From: Acidimicrobiales bacterium
Lineage (GTDB): Bacteria > Actinomycetota > Acidimicrobiia > Acidimicrobiales > SKKL01
Direction of reading: 5' to 3'
NCBI GenBank assembly: GCA_034521975.1
Contig: JAXHLR010000010.1
Location: forward strand, 62,001-126,000
DNA length: 64,000 nt
In this document: positions 35,104 to 43,308 of the stretch, one piece after another
How positions within the stretch are numbered: position 1 is the stretch's first letter
Layout of the letters: each line of letters opens with the position of its first letter
The notes under the pieces: model-generated
The model's database searches: none
Seen by the model: the letters and a program-made list of their open reading frames with translations, nothing else
What the model was told of the DNA's origin: nothing
Translations under genes and position numbers: made by a program

Positions 35104-36009
35104 TCCAACCGGTCCGGTCCGGGCGGCGGTGACCAGGTCGCACACCGCGTCGAGCGTGTCTGCGCCGCTCAGGCGGGTGATCTCCACCGTGGGAAGTGCC
35201 GATGCCACCGAGGTCGACCACTCGAAGAAGGCTCCCGATCGGGGACCGAAGGACGAGAGTCCCGAGTTGTTGGCCAGCCGGACCACCCATCGCAACCGTT
35301 CGGCGCCGGTGATGTCGCGGACGACGACAGGCCGTTCGGCTGTTGGGGCCACCTCGGGGACGATCGGGTTCGGCCACTCGTCGGGTGGGTCGGGGTCGTG
35401 GCAGATCAGGGTGACGAGGCGGTCGATCGGCACCGGACCGCTCGCTTCGGCCAGGTCGACGGCGAACTTGCTGAAGGGGCCCTCGCCCAACTCCTCGCCC
35501 GGGTCGACGATGCCGAGCCTGGCCACCGCCTCGTGGCTCAGGTGCACCGGCCGGGGGAAGGGACGAGCCGTGGGCCGTCCGTCGACCAGGTCGACGTGGA
35601 CGACGTCGTCGATGAGCAGGGTCGCACCCCGCTCGTGGGCGAGCGTCGCCACCGTCGTGCTCTTGCCGGCGCCGCTGTGGCCGCCGATCACCACGTGCTC
35701 GTCGCCGATGCGAACCAGCGACCCGTGCAGGTTGAAGGTGCCGGCGTGCAGCATCAGAATCCTGGTCGCCCAGCCGTAGAGCAGCGGCGCGACCAGGGAG
35801 CGGTCCACGTCGTCGGGGATCTCGACGACGATCTCGTCGGTGCCGCGGATCATCACCCTCAGGTCGAGCAGGTCGGCCCAGACCGTGTCGGGGGTCGCCC
35901 ACGCCTGGGTCCCGATGGCGACCGCGTCGGCCGAAGGTGGGTCGACCGGTGCGTACCGGACCGTGGCGCCCAGCACCTCGTCGGGAAGCTCGGGAGTCGA
36001 GGTCGTCAT
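35101..36009 (-). CDS. HPr-kinase-like protein of RiPP cluster
   Basis: This 302-residue protein has a P-loop GGHSGAGKST (109-118) within a region matching HPr kinase C-terminal domains: LHGSLVRIGDEHVVIGG, then ATLLIDDVVHVDL with paired aspartates at 134-135. N-terminal residues lack the usual HprK regulatory domain. Similar HprK-like proteins occur in some lasso peptide clusters such as paeninodin, where one phosphorylates the precursor's C-terminal Ser. Here a role in phosphorylating one of the Ser/Thr residues of the peptides is inference. The ATG at 36009 diverges from the nucleotidyltransferase. Confidence 0.83.
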   Translation of the reverse strand: MTTSTPELPDEVLGATVRYAPVDPPSADAVAIGTQAWATPDTVWADLLDLRVMIRGTDEIVVEIPDDVDRSLVAPLLYGWATRILMLHAGTFNLHGSLVRIGDEHVVIGGHSGAGKSTTVATLAHERGATLLIDDVVHVDLVDGRPTARPFPRPVHLSHEAVARLGIVDPGEELGEGPFSKFAVDLAEASGPVPIDRLVTLICHDPDPPDEWPNPIVPEVAPTAERPVVVRDITGAERLRWVVRLANNSGLSSFGPRSGAFFEWSTSVASALPTVEITRLSGADTLDAVCDLVTAARTGPVG

Positions 36010-36077
36010 GGCGCGTTGCCGGCTTCGGAGCCGGTCTCGGGGGCCGTCGTCGGGATCAGCACACCGAGATGATGCCC

Positions 36078-36083
36078 TACGCT
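36078..36083 (+). promoter_or_regulatory. -10 box candidate for nucleotidyltransferase
   Basis: TACGCT is followed after eight bases by an ATG opening an 8-codon ORF (36092-36118) whose TGA overlaps the nucleotidyltransferase ATG. GGAG lies before the real start, so the transcript probably has a short leader of about 25 nt. Confidence 0.45.
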
Positions 36084-36114
36084 CGGGCCCGATGCCGACC
36101 ACCGGGCGGAGACC

Positions 36115-37302
36115 ATGACGGACACGGGCCCGCAGGAGCCTCCCTCGGCGCTGAGCGGTGAGACCCGGCACCTCCTCGACGCGGTCCGTGTCGGACTCGG
36201 TCTCGACCCGTCCGGAACCGATGCTCCGGTGTCGCTCGGGCTCGTCCGGCGTGCGGCGCGCCAGGGGGTCGCGGCTCCGGTGGTGGCCGCGGCTCGGATG
36301 CTGGGCACCGCCGACGAGGAGACCGCCCGGACGGTCGCCGACCTGTCGCGCTCCCAGGCACTCGGTGGCCTCCGCGCCCTGGTCACCACCAGGCAGCTGG
36401 TGGAGCTGTTCGATCGGGCGGGGATCCCGGTCCTGGTGGTCAAGGGGGTCGCCTTGGGGGCCCAGACCGGCCGCGAGCCGGCGGAGCGCCACGGCGTCGA
36501 CGTCGACCTGCTGGTCCGACCCGACGACCTGCTGGCAGCCGACCAGGTCCTGGCGGCGGCCGGCTACCGGGCGAACGAACGCACCTGCCCGCCCCTCGGC
36601 GACGACCAGCGCAGCCGGTTCCTCCGCTGGAGCGCCTACGAGCGCAGTTACTCGCGGCAGGGCGCCCACGCCGATCTGCACTGGCGGCTCACCCCTGGCC
36701 ACCTGCCCGGCCTGGCGGCCGAGGCCGTCATGGACGACGCGGTGACCGTCGACGTCGGCGGAACCCCGGTCGCGACCCTCGATCCCGACGCCGCGCTGGC
36801 CCACACGGTGCTGCACGGCGCCAAGGACTACTGGCTCAGTCTGCGATCCACCGTCGACGCCCATCTGCTGGTCACCGTCGCCGGGGCGGGCTGGGAACGC
36901 GCCCGTGAGCTGGCGGCGGACAGTCCCGCGATCGCCGAGGCTCGACTCGGCGTCGAGGTGCTGTGCGGAGCGACCGATCTTGTGGCGGACCGAGCGAGTC
37001 GCCCACGTCGGCCCTTGGCACAGCCGACCCCCCGACGCCGATGGCTGGACGGGATCGAGGGCCGTGCCGAGCTCCCGGTCGGGGGAGGGCCGCCTCCCGA
37101 CGGGTGGGTCCCCTACCTCCGCCGCCGGTGCTCGGTGACGCCCGGCGTCGCCTCGACGGCAGCGATCGTGGCGAACCTGTTGGTCACCCCCGACTCGCTC
37201 GCCAGGTCGCAGGCGAGGCCATCGCTGTGGTGGGTCGACGCCCTGGCCCAGCGGCCTCGACGGATCCTCACCCGCGCCCGGCGGCGTGGCGAGCGCTCCT
37301 GA
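36115..37302 (+). CDS. PF14907-type nucleotidyltransferase family protein
   Basis: This 395-residue protein has the NTP_transf_5 signature: PVLVVKGVALGAQTG (about 108-122), then RHGVDVDLLVRPDDLL, the metal-binding D-x-D, and HADLHWRLTPGH further on (about 184). These proteins are frequent companions of HPr-kinase-like and PqqD-like proteins in RiPP, notably lasso, clusters; their reaction is not well defined, nucleotidylation of a peptide or carrier being assumed. C-terminal part is basic (RRILTRARRRGER). It is divergent from the kinase-like gene across 105 bp and converges on the DUF4349 gene. Confidence 0.82.
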   Translation: MTDTGPQEPPSALSGETRHLLDAVRVGLGLDPSGTDAPVSLGLVRRAARQGVAAPVVAAARMLGTADEETARTVADLSRSQALGGLRALVTTRQLVELFDRAGIPVLVVKGVALGAQTGREPAERHGVDVDLLVRPDDLLAADQVLAAAGYRANERTCPPLGDDQRSRFLRWSAYERSYSRQGAHADLHWRLTPGHLPGLAAEAVMDDAVTVDVGGTPVATLDPDAALAHTVLHGAKDYWLSLRSTVDAHLLVTVAGAGWERARELAADSPAIAEARLGVEVLCGATDLVADRASRPRRPLAQPTPRRRWLDGIEGRAELPVGGGPPPDGWVPYLRRRCSVTPGVASTAAIVANLLVTPDSLARSQARPSLWWVDALAQRPRRILTRARRRGERS

Positions 37303-37317
37303 GGTGACCGCGGCGCG

Positions 37318-38712
37318 TCAGTCGGTGGTCGAGGTCGTGCCCGCCTGCGCGTCCACCACGCCGGCCTGGTCCCGCCTGCGCCACCAGAGGTAGATCCCCG
37401 CGGGGATGGCGGCGATCACGACGAACGGGGCGGCGGCACCGACGGCGACGAGCACCACACCGAACACCCGTTGCAGCGCAGTCAGCCCGTAGCCGAGCGA
37501 GTCGCCCAGTCCGGGCAGCGAGTCGTCCTCGGCGACCTCGAGGGTGAGCGGGTCGTCGTGGACCATGGTGGACTGGCGGATCGGCTCCCCTTCGCCGTCG
37601 ACGGGCACCGTGGTGACGTCGGGTCGGGGGCGGTCGCCGGGCGACGCCTCGAAGCGGGCCCAGGCGATCACGGTCTCCTCCGGTGCGAGTACGTCGTCGT
37701 CGCCGAAGTCGATCAGCGCGAAGTCCTCGCGACGCAGGTCCAGGCCCAGGTCACGGACCTCGATGTCGGCGAGGTCGACGTTGCCGGTGTTGTCGACGGC
37801 GACGCACACGATCACCGGCTCGCCCTCCTCGGTCTCGAGCCGCGGCTCGCCGGGGCAGCGATCCCCCTGGTCGTCGCCGGCATAGGCGGTCGTGGTGACC
37901 TCGATCTCGGGCTGTGCCCCCTCCTCGGTGATGGTCACGGTGATCGTCGCCAGGTTCACCTGGGACTGGACGGTGCGCAGCTGCCCTCGCAGCTGCTCGA
38001 GGCTGGTCTCGCGCTCGAGCAGCTGGGACTCGATCGAGGCGACCGCTTCGATGGTCTCGGCCTGTTCGAGCAGGCTCCGGAGGCGTTCGACGCTCACTTC
38101 GGCGGTGCGGATCCGGCTCTGGAGGTCGACGACCCGGTCGGTGACGTCGTCGGCGCTGATGTCCTGGTTGACCATCGTGCCGATGCCCTCGAGCCGTTCC
38201 ATCGCGTCGTCGAAGCTCTCCGGTGGCACCTTGAACACCAGGGTCGTGCGCGGCCGGGGGTCGCTGGTGGTGGTCTGGGAGAACACCAGGCCTCCCACCG
38301 CGGCCACGGCCTGCTGGGCCTGGCGGCTGGCGCCGCTCACGTCGTCGACCTCGATGTCGACGGTGGCGGTGTAGATGATCGAACGCCCCAGCTCGGTCGA
38401 CGGGAGCACCACCGGCGCCGCCGCGGTGCCCGGGCCGGCGGCATCCCCGCCGCCCTGCTCGCCGCGGTCGGCGTCCTCGGCCGGTGCTTCGGCGCCGTCG
38501 TCGCCCGCCGTGTCTCCCGGCGCCTCACCGGCCGGCATCTCTTCACCGGCGTCGCCGCCGGTGGGGGCATCTGCGGAGTCCATCGAGTCGTCGTCGCCGC
38601 CACTGGTGCAGCCGGCGACGAGCAGCACCAAGGCGACGAGCGCCGCCGCCATCCTCGGTCCCCCGCCCGTCGATCGGGTTCGCTGGTCCTGCCGAGCGTT
38701 CATCGAGCGCAC
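37318..38712 (-). CDS. DUF4349 lipoprotein
   Basis: This 464-residue protein has an N-terminal lipobox (VALVLLVAGCTSGG) after a basic segment, a long acidic low-complexity linker (about 38-95), and a DUF4349 domain (about 107-260: IIYTATVDIEV, TTLVFKVPPESFDDAM, DVTDRVVDLQSRI, a coiled helix, then VNLATITVTI). A C-terminal membrane helix near 410-440 precedes WWRRRDQAG. DUF4349 proteins are cell-surface proteins of unknown role. The GTG at 38712 is chosen since AAGGAGG is seven bases upstream. Having both lipid and transmembrane anchors is unusual but typical of the family. Confidence 0.87.
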   Translation of the reverse strand: MRSMNARQDQRTRSTGGGPRMAAALVALVLLVAGCTSGGDDDSMDSADAPTGGDAGEEMPAGEAPGDTAGDDGAEAPAEDADRGEQGGGDAAGPGTAAAPVVLPSTELGRSIIYTATVDIEVDDVSGASRQAQQAVAAVGGLVFSQTTTSDPRPRTTLVFKVPPESFDDAMERLEGIGTMVNQDISADDVTDRVVDLQSRIRTAEVSVERLRSLLEQAETIEAVASIESQLLERETSLEQLRGQLRTVQSQVNLATITVTITEEGAQPEIEVTTTAYAGDDQGDRCPGEPRLETEEGEPVIVCVAVDNTGNVDLADIEVRDLGLDLRREDFALIDFGDDDVLAPEETVIAWARFEASPGDRPRPDVTTVPVDGEGEPIRQSTMVHDDPLTLEVAEDDSLPGLGDSLGYGLTALQRVFGVVLVAVGAAAPFVVIAAIPAGIYLWWRRRDQAGVVDAQAGTTSTTD

Positions 38713-38813
38713 GTGCCCGCCTCCTTGGTCGAGTTGGTGTAGTTGGGACGACGCTCACCTCAGCCTGGTTCCCGAACCGGCGCGACGTGGCACCGCTGTG
38801 TCAGGCTCGGGGC

Positions 38814-39851
38814 ATGAAGATCGGGATGGGTATCAGCTACACGGGCGATCCGAAGGTCGCTGGCGATCGTGCCGCCGACCTGGAGCGGGCCGGGGTCGAC
38901 ATGCTGTGGGCCGCCGAGCTCTACAGCTTCGATCTGGTGAGCATCCTCGGCTACCTGGCCGCCAGGACCGAGACGGTCGAGCTGGCGTCGGGCATCATGC
39001 CGCTGTACTCGCGCAGCCCCACCCTCATCGGCATGACCGCGGCCGGCCTCGACGCCGTGTCCGGTGGCCGGTTCGTGTTGGGGCTGGGAGCGTCGGGACC
39101 CCAGGTCATCGAAGGCTGGCACGGGGTGCCCTACACCAAGCCCCTCGCCGCCACCCGCGACGTCATCGAGATCTGCCGCAAGGTGTGGCGCCGCGAGGTC
39201 GTCGAGCACCACGGCGAGGTCTACGAGCTGCCCCTCCCACCCGATCAGGGCACCGGGTTGGGCAAGCCGCTCAAGATCATCAACCATCCGGTGCGCGACT
39301 CGATCCCCATCTACCTCGCGAGCCTCGGGCCGAAGAACGTGGCCATGACCGCCGAGATCGCCGACGGGTGGCTCCCGACCATCTACCACCCCGACAAGGC
39401 CCGTGACGTGTGGGGCCCCGACCTCGACGCCGGGTTGGCCATCCGCGACCCCTCGCTGCCGCCGCTCGAGGTCGCGGTCGGTGGCACCGTCGCCATCTGC
39501 GACGAGCACACCGCCCAGAAGCTTCGCGACCGTGCCCGCCCCGGCCTCGCGCTCTACATCGGCGGCATGGGCGCACGGAACCGGAACTTCTACAACAACA
39601 CGTTCCGCAAGTACGGCTACGAGGCCGAAGCCGACGAGATCCAGGACCTGTTCCTGTCGGGCAAGAAGGACGAGGCCGCGGCCGCCATCCCCGAGGAGTA
39701 CCTCAAGGCCACGGTCATGGCCGGTGACGAAGGTTTCGTGCGAGAACGGGTGCGGGCCTATGTCGACTCGGGGGTCACCCAGCTGCGTGTGCAGCCGGCG
39801 GGCGACGACCCCCTCAGCCTCATCGAGAAGGTGAAGGCCTGGGCCGAGTGA
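38814..39851 (+). CDS. F420-dependent LLM-class oxidoreductase 1
   Basis: This 345-residue protein is a luciferase-like TIM-barrel enzyme, likely F420-dependent: MKIGMGISYTGD at the start, AGVDMLWAAELYSFD, ELASGIMPLYSRSPTL, RFVLGLGASGPQVIEGWHG (split here as RFVLGLGASG and PQVIEGWHG), and SIPIYLASLGPKN. These match actinobacterial F420 oxidoreductases that reduce varied enones or quinones. The substrate is unknown. CAGGCT sits six bases before the ATG, consistent with leaderless transcription. Confidence 0.88.
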   Translation: MKIGMGISYTGDPKVAGDRAADLERAGVDMLWAAELYSFDLVSILGYLAARTETVELASGIMPLYSRSPTLIGMTAAGLDAVSGGRFVLGLGASGPQVIEGWHGVPYTKPLAATRDVIEICRKVWRREVVEHHGEVYELPLPPDQGTGLGKPLKIINHPVRDSIPIYLASLGPKNVAMTAEIADGWLPTIYHPDKARDVWGPDLDAGLAIRDPSLPPLEVAVGGTVAICDEHTAQKLRDRARPGLALYIGGMGARNRNFYNNTFRKYGYEAEADEIQDLFLSGKKDEAAAAIPEEYLKATVMAGDEGFVRERVRAYVDSGVTQLRVQPAGDDPLSLIEKVKAWAE

Positions 39852-39867
39852 GAGGTGGCGGCGAGGT

Positions 39868-40380
39868 TCACGTCTCGTCGTCGGGCTTGACCGTCACCCG
39901 CAGCTCGCCGGTGTCGACGTCGTAGATGCAGCCCCACACCGTCATCGGCTCGGGGAAGTAGGGGCAGTTCCGCACCCGGGCGACGTCCTCGCGCACCGAC
40001 TGCTCCTCGTCGGCGAAGGGCATGAAGTCGATGTCGACCGGGTCGTGTCCCGACGACTCGCGCACGCGGTCGCGCAGCGCATCGTTCGTCGCCCCGTGCA
40101 TCCCGCAGCGGGTGTGGTGGATGATCACCACCTCGCGGGTGCCGAGCACCTCGGCCGACACGATCATCGACCGGAGGGCGTCGTCGCTCGCCCGCCCGCC
40201 GGCGTTGCGGAGGATGTGGGAGTGGCCGATCTCGAGGCCGAGGAACCGGAACAGGTCGAGACGGGCGTCCATGCAGGCGAGCACGACGAGCTGGCGTGTG
40301 GGGACCGCATCGAGATGCTGAGCTTCGAACTGCTCCTGCCACCTCTCGGCGGAGCGCAGGATCTGTCCATACATCGGCAT
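39868..40380 (-). CDS. Beta-carbonic anhydrase
   Basis: This 170-residue protein has the beta-class zinc site: ACMDARLD (Cys36, with the Asp38-Arg40 dyad), and IIHHTRCGMH (His89, Cys92). It interconverts CO2 and bicarbonate. The short, single-domain form is common in actinobacteria. Helices after the zinc site (NDALRDRVRESSGHDP) are typical. The ATG at 40380 has AAGAAT seven bases upstream, a leaderless-like box. It diverges from the ketopantoate-reductase-like gene. Bicarbonate supply for the carboxylase earlier in the window is conceivable but not shown. Confidence 0.93.
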   Translation of the reverse strand: MPMYGQILRSAERWQEQFEAQHLDAVPTRQLVVLACMDARLDLFRFLGLEIGHSHILRNAGGRASDDALRSMIVSAEVLGTREVVIIHHTRCGMHGATNDALRDRVRESSGHDPVDIDFMPFADEEQSVREDVARVRNCPYFPEPMTVWGCIYDVDTGELRVTVKPDDET

Positions 40381-40419
40381 GGCCAGGATTCTTGCAGGAA
40401 GCCGTGACAAACTCGACCC

Positions 40420-41394
40420 ATGCGATTCGTCGTCTACGGGGCAGGTGCGGTGGGCGGGGTCGTCGGTGGTCGCTTGGCCGAGCACGGCCACGACGTGACC
40501 CTCATCGCCCGGGGTGCACACCTGGATGCCGTCAAGGCGAGCGGTCTGCGGATCGACTCGCCGAGAGGATCGGTCACCGTCGAGGTGCCAGCGGTGGGTT
40601 CGCCGTCGGAGGTCGACTGGCGTGGCGACGAGGTCGTGATGCTGGGGATGAAGAGCCAGGACACGGTGCCCGCCCTGCGCGAGCTGCGCGATGCGGCACC
40701 GCCGTCGATCGCGGTCGTCTGCCTGCAGAACGGGGTGGTGAACGAGCGTGAGACGTTGCGGTTCTTCGGGCACGTCTACGGGGTGACGGTGATGGCGCCG
40801 ACCGGGCACTTGGAGCCCGGCGTGGTCCAGGCGTGGGCCCATCCGGTGGCGGCCATCCTCGATCTGGGTCGCTACCCCAACGGTGTCGACGACACCGCCC
40901 GGTCGGTGGCGGACGCGATCTCGTCGTCAGCCATGGTCTCGGAGCCCCGCGACGACATCATGGCGTGGAAGCACCGCAAGCTGATCATGAACCTGGCCAA
41001 CGCGGTCCAGGCGCTGTTCGGTCGCGACGAGGAGGCGACGACCATCGGTTCGGCGGCCCGCCGCGAGGCCCGCGCGGTGTTCGAGGCGGCAGGCATCGAC
41101 GTGGTCTCGGGCGAGCAGGATCGCGAGCGTCGGGGTGACATCCTCCAGATCGGCGCCATCGGCGACGTCGAGTCCCGCCCCGGCGGGTCCACCTGGCAGA
41201 GCCTGGCCCGAGGGCAGGGGAGCGTCGAGACCGACTACCTCAACGGCGAGATCGTGCTCCTCGGCCGTCTCCACGGCGTGGCCACCCCGTGCAACGCGTT
41301 GCTCCAGCGCTGGATGGCTCGGGCGGTCGCTGGCGGTGCCGAGGTGGCCAGCCATGATCCCCGCGAGTTCCTCGCCGAGCTCGAGGGCGCCTAG
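40420..41394 (+). CDS. ApbA/PanE-type 2-dehydropantoate reductase family protein
   Basis: This 324-residue NADPH-dependent reductase opens with MRFVVYGAGAVGGVVGGRL, the GxGxxG dinucleotide site, and has VVCLQNGVVNE and VTVMAPTGHLEPG in the N-domain. The C-domain has DIMAWKHRKLIMNLAN with the catalytic Lys of the family. It may act in CoA biosynthesis or on another 2-oxo acid; actinobacteria carry several paralogues. CAAACT lies six bases before the start. Confidence 0.87.
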   Translation: MRFVVYGAGAVGGVVGGRLAEHGHDVTLIARGAHLDAVKASGLRIDSPRGSVTVEVPAVGSPSEVDWRGDEVVMLGMKSQDTVPALRELRDAAPPSIAVVCLQNGVVNERETLRFFGHVYGVTVMAPTGHLEPGVVQAWAHPVAAILDLGRYPNGVDDTARSVADAISSSAMVSEPRDDIMAWKHRKLIMNLANAVQALFGRDEEATTIGSAARREARAVFEAAGIDVVSGEQDRERRGDILQIGAIGDVESRPGGSTWQSLARGQGSVETDYLNGEIVLLGRLHGVATPCNALLQRWMARAVAGGAEVASHDPREFLAELEGA

Positions 41395-41472
41395 AGCCGC
41401 CTGCGGCCTTGCCGCTGCGCTCAGCGAGCGCTCGACGTTTGACTGCAACCATTCGGTGGGTAGAAGCCCGAG

Positions 41473-41811
41473 ATGGATCAACGAGCCATCAGTGGCATGA
41501 CCACCGGAGCGTTCCTCGCCACCGTGGGGGCGATCCTGTACTTCGCCGTCACCGCCACCGTGAGCGGTTTCGACCTCAAGGCAGCCGGGGCGATCCTCAT
41601 GATCGTCGGGCTCACCGTTGCCTTGGGGGCCCTGCTGTGGGCACTCACCATGGGCAACGGCTCGAACCGCACCCACGTGGTCGAGCGAACCCGCGTCGAA
41701 CAGCCGACCCAGCCTCGCACCACCGAGGCCCCCCAGCGGGTGGTGTCCGAGTCTCGGAACTCAGCCGACTACCCGCCCCGCCGGCCCCCGCCCGACGCCG
41801 CTCCTCGCTGA
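41473..41811 (+). CDS. Small two-helix membrane protein (DUF6458-like)
   Basis: This 112-residue protein has two hydrophobic helices (about 9-31, TTGAFLATVGAILYFAVTA, and 37-59, AAGAILMIVGLTVALGALLWA) joined by VSGFDLKA, then a hydrophilic Pro/Arg-rich tail. The arrangement is like that of actinobacterial DUF6458 proteins, unknown function. The tail is probably cytoplasmic. The flanking 78 and 152 bp hold no genes I can see. Confidence 0.68.
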   Translation: MDQRAISGMTTGAFLATVGAILYFAVTATVSGFDLKAAGAILMIVGLTVALGALLWALTMGNGSNRTHVVERTRVEQPTQPRTTEAPQRVVSESRNSADYPPRRPPPDAAPR

Positions 41812-41963
41812 GCTGGCACCGCCCGCCCTGCTCCGGTGGCGGTCAGCGTCGCTGGATCGTGAGGTCGCCGCCGCGGTCGGAGGTGGAGGGCGCGTTGGGG
41901 CCTCGCCAGCGAATTCGGGCATGATGCGACCGGGGACATCCACCGAGACGCGAAGGGGACCAT

Positions 41964-43268
41964 ATGCCCGCGAACCCGTTGAACACCGACGACTTCGGCG
42001 GCGAGCTCTACAACCTGGCCATGTCCGAGGCGGCCCGGCCGCTGCTCGACGCGGTGAAGACCTTCATCGCCGAGGAGGTCGAGCCGATCACCGAGGAGTA
42101 CCATCGGCTGGGCGCCGACCGCGAGGACCGGTGGAGCTACGCGCCCGGACAGCTCGAGTTGCTCGATGGCGTGAAGGCCAAGGCCAAGGCCAACGGCCTG
42201 TGGAACTTCTTCCTTCCCGACGCCGAGACCGGCCAGGGCCTCAAGAACCTCGACTACGCCTACATCGCCGTCGAGCTGGGGAAGAACCCGCTGGCATCGG
42301 AGTGCCTCAACTGCTCGGCGCCCGACACCGGCAACATGGAGGTACTCGAACGGGTCGGCACTCCCGAGCAGAAGGAGCAGTGGCTCGAACCGCTGCTCAA
42401 CGGCGAGATCCGCTCGGCGTTCGCCATGACCGAGCCCGACCAAGCCTCGTCCGACGCCCGCAACGTCGCCACCCGGGCCGTGCTCGACGGCGACGAGTGG
42501 GTCATCAACGGCGAGAAGTACTACATCTCGGGTGCCGGTGATCCTCGCTGCAAGATCATGATCGTGATGGTGCGCACCAACCCCGACGCGGCCCCGCACC
42601 AGCAGCAGTCGCAGATTCTCGTCCCCATGGACACCCCCGGTGTCGAGATCGTCGGCCCGATGCACGTGTTCGGCAACGACGACGCCCCGCACGGCCACAT
42701 GCACCTGCGGTTCACCGACGTGCGGGTCCCGAAGGACAACGTGCTGCTCGGCGAGGGCCGCGGCTTCGAGATCTCCCAGCTGCGCCTCGGCCCGGGCCGT
42801 ATCCACCACTGCATGCGCTCGATCGGTGCCGCCGAACGGGCCCTCGAGCTGATGGTCCAGCGGGGTCTCGCCCGCGAGGCGTTCGGCAAGCCGCTCGTGG
42901 CCCTCGGTGGCAACACCGAGATCATCTCCCGGGCCCGCATCGAGATCGAGGCCATGCGCATGATGGTCCTGCGGGCGGCCAAGGCCATGGACCTCATGGG
43001 CAACGCCGAGGCCCGGGTGTGGGTCAGCGCGGTGAAGGCGATGGTGCCCGAACGGGTGTGCCAGATCGTCGACCAGGCGATCCAGATGCACGGAGCCACC
43101 GGCGTGTCGCAGTGGACGCCGCTGCCCGACATCTACCACGCCCAGCGCACGCTGCGGTTGGCCGACGGTCCCGACGAGGTGCACCACATGGTGGTGGGCC
43201 GGGCCGAGATCGCTCGCTACCAGCCCTACGACGTGGCGAGCGAGCACGTCGACGTCGGCCGCAACTGA
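41964..43268 (+). CDS. Acyl-CoA dehydrogenase
   Basis: This 434-residue flavoenzyme introduces a double bond into acyl-CoA. Family segments visible are FAMTEPDQASSDARNVATRA (FAD/substrate loop), VINGEKYYISGAGDP, VRVPKDNVLLGEGRGFEISQ split as RVPKDNVLLGEGRG, REAFGKPLVALGG and VDQAIQMHGATGVSQWTPL. Overall it resembles the longer-chain, ACAD10/11-like bacterial group by its AEEVEPITEEYHRL start. Chain length preference is unknown. It is transcribed alone and ends against the sugar dehydrogenase gene. Confidence 0.92.
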   Translation: MPANPLNTDDFGGELYNLAMSEAARPLLDAVKTFIAEEVEPITEEYHRLGADREDRWSYAPGQLELLDGVKAKAKANGLWNFFLPDAETGQGLKNLDYAYIAVELGKNPLASECLNCSAPDTGNMEVLERVGTPEQKEQWLEPLLNGEIRSAFAMTEPDQASSDARNVATRAVLDGDEWVINGEKYYISGAGDPRCKIMIVMVRTNPDAAPHQQQSQILVPMDTPGVEIVGPMHVFGNDDAPHGHMHLRFTDVRVPKDNVLLGEGRGFEISQLRLGPGRIHHCMRSIGAAERALELMVQRGLAREAFGKPLVALGGNTEIISRARIEIEAMRMMVLRAAKAMDLMGNAEARVWVSAVKAMVPERVCQIVDQAIQMHGATGVSQWTPLPDIYHAQRTLRLADGPDEVHHMVVGRAEIARYQPYDVASEHVDVGRN

Positions 43269-43284
43269 CCCCGAATCGCTCGCG

Positions 43285-43304
43285 CACGCCGAAGGCCGGG
43301 CGTG
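43285..43304. terminator. Weak hairpin between convergent genes
   Basis: CACGCC and GGCGTG can pair (6 bp, 8-nt loop) in the 40-bp gap between the acyl-CoA dehydrogenase and the sugar dehydrogenase lipoprotein. No U-run, so the call is tentative. Confidence 0.35.
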
Positions 43305-43308
43305 GCGG

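Noticed and set aside
36092-36118. Eight-codon ORF before the nucleotidyltransferase
   Set aside because: Overlap with the start is suggestive, but it is too short and lacks a ribosome site; treated as part of the leader.
33229-37302. Ordinary lasso peptide cluster
   Set aside because: PqqD-like, HprK-like and nucleotidyltransferase genes fit, but no cyclase or transglutaminase-like protease gene is present in the window.
41417-41431. GCGCT/AGCGC hairpin after the ketopantoate-reductase-like gene
   Set aside because: Five-base stem in GC-rich sequence, expected by chance.
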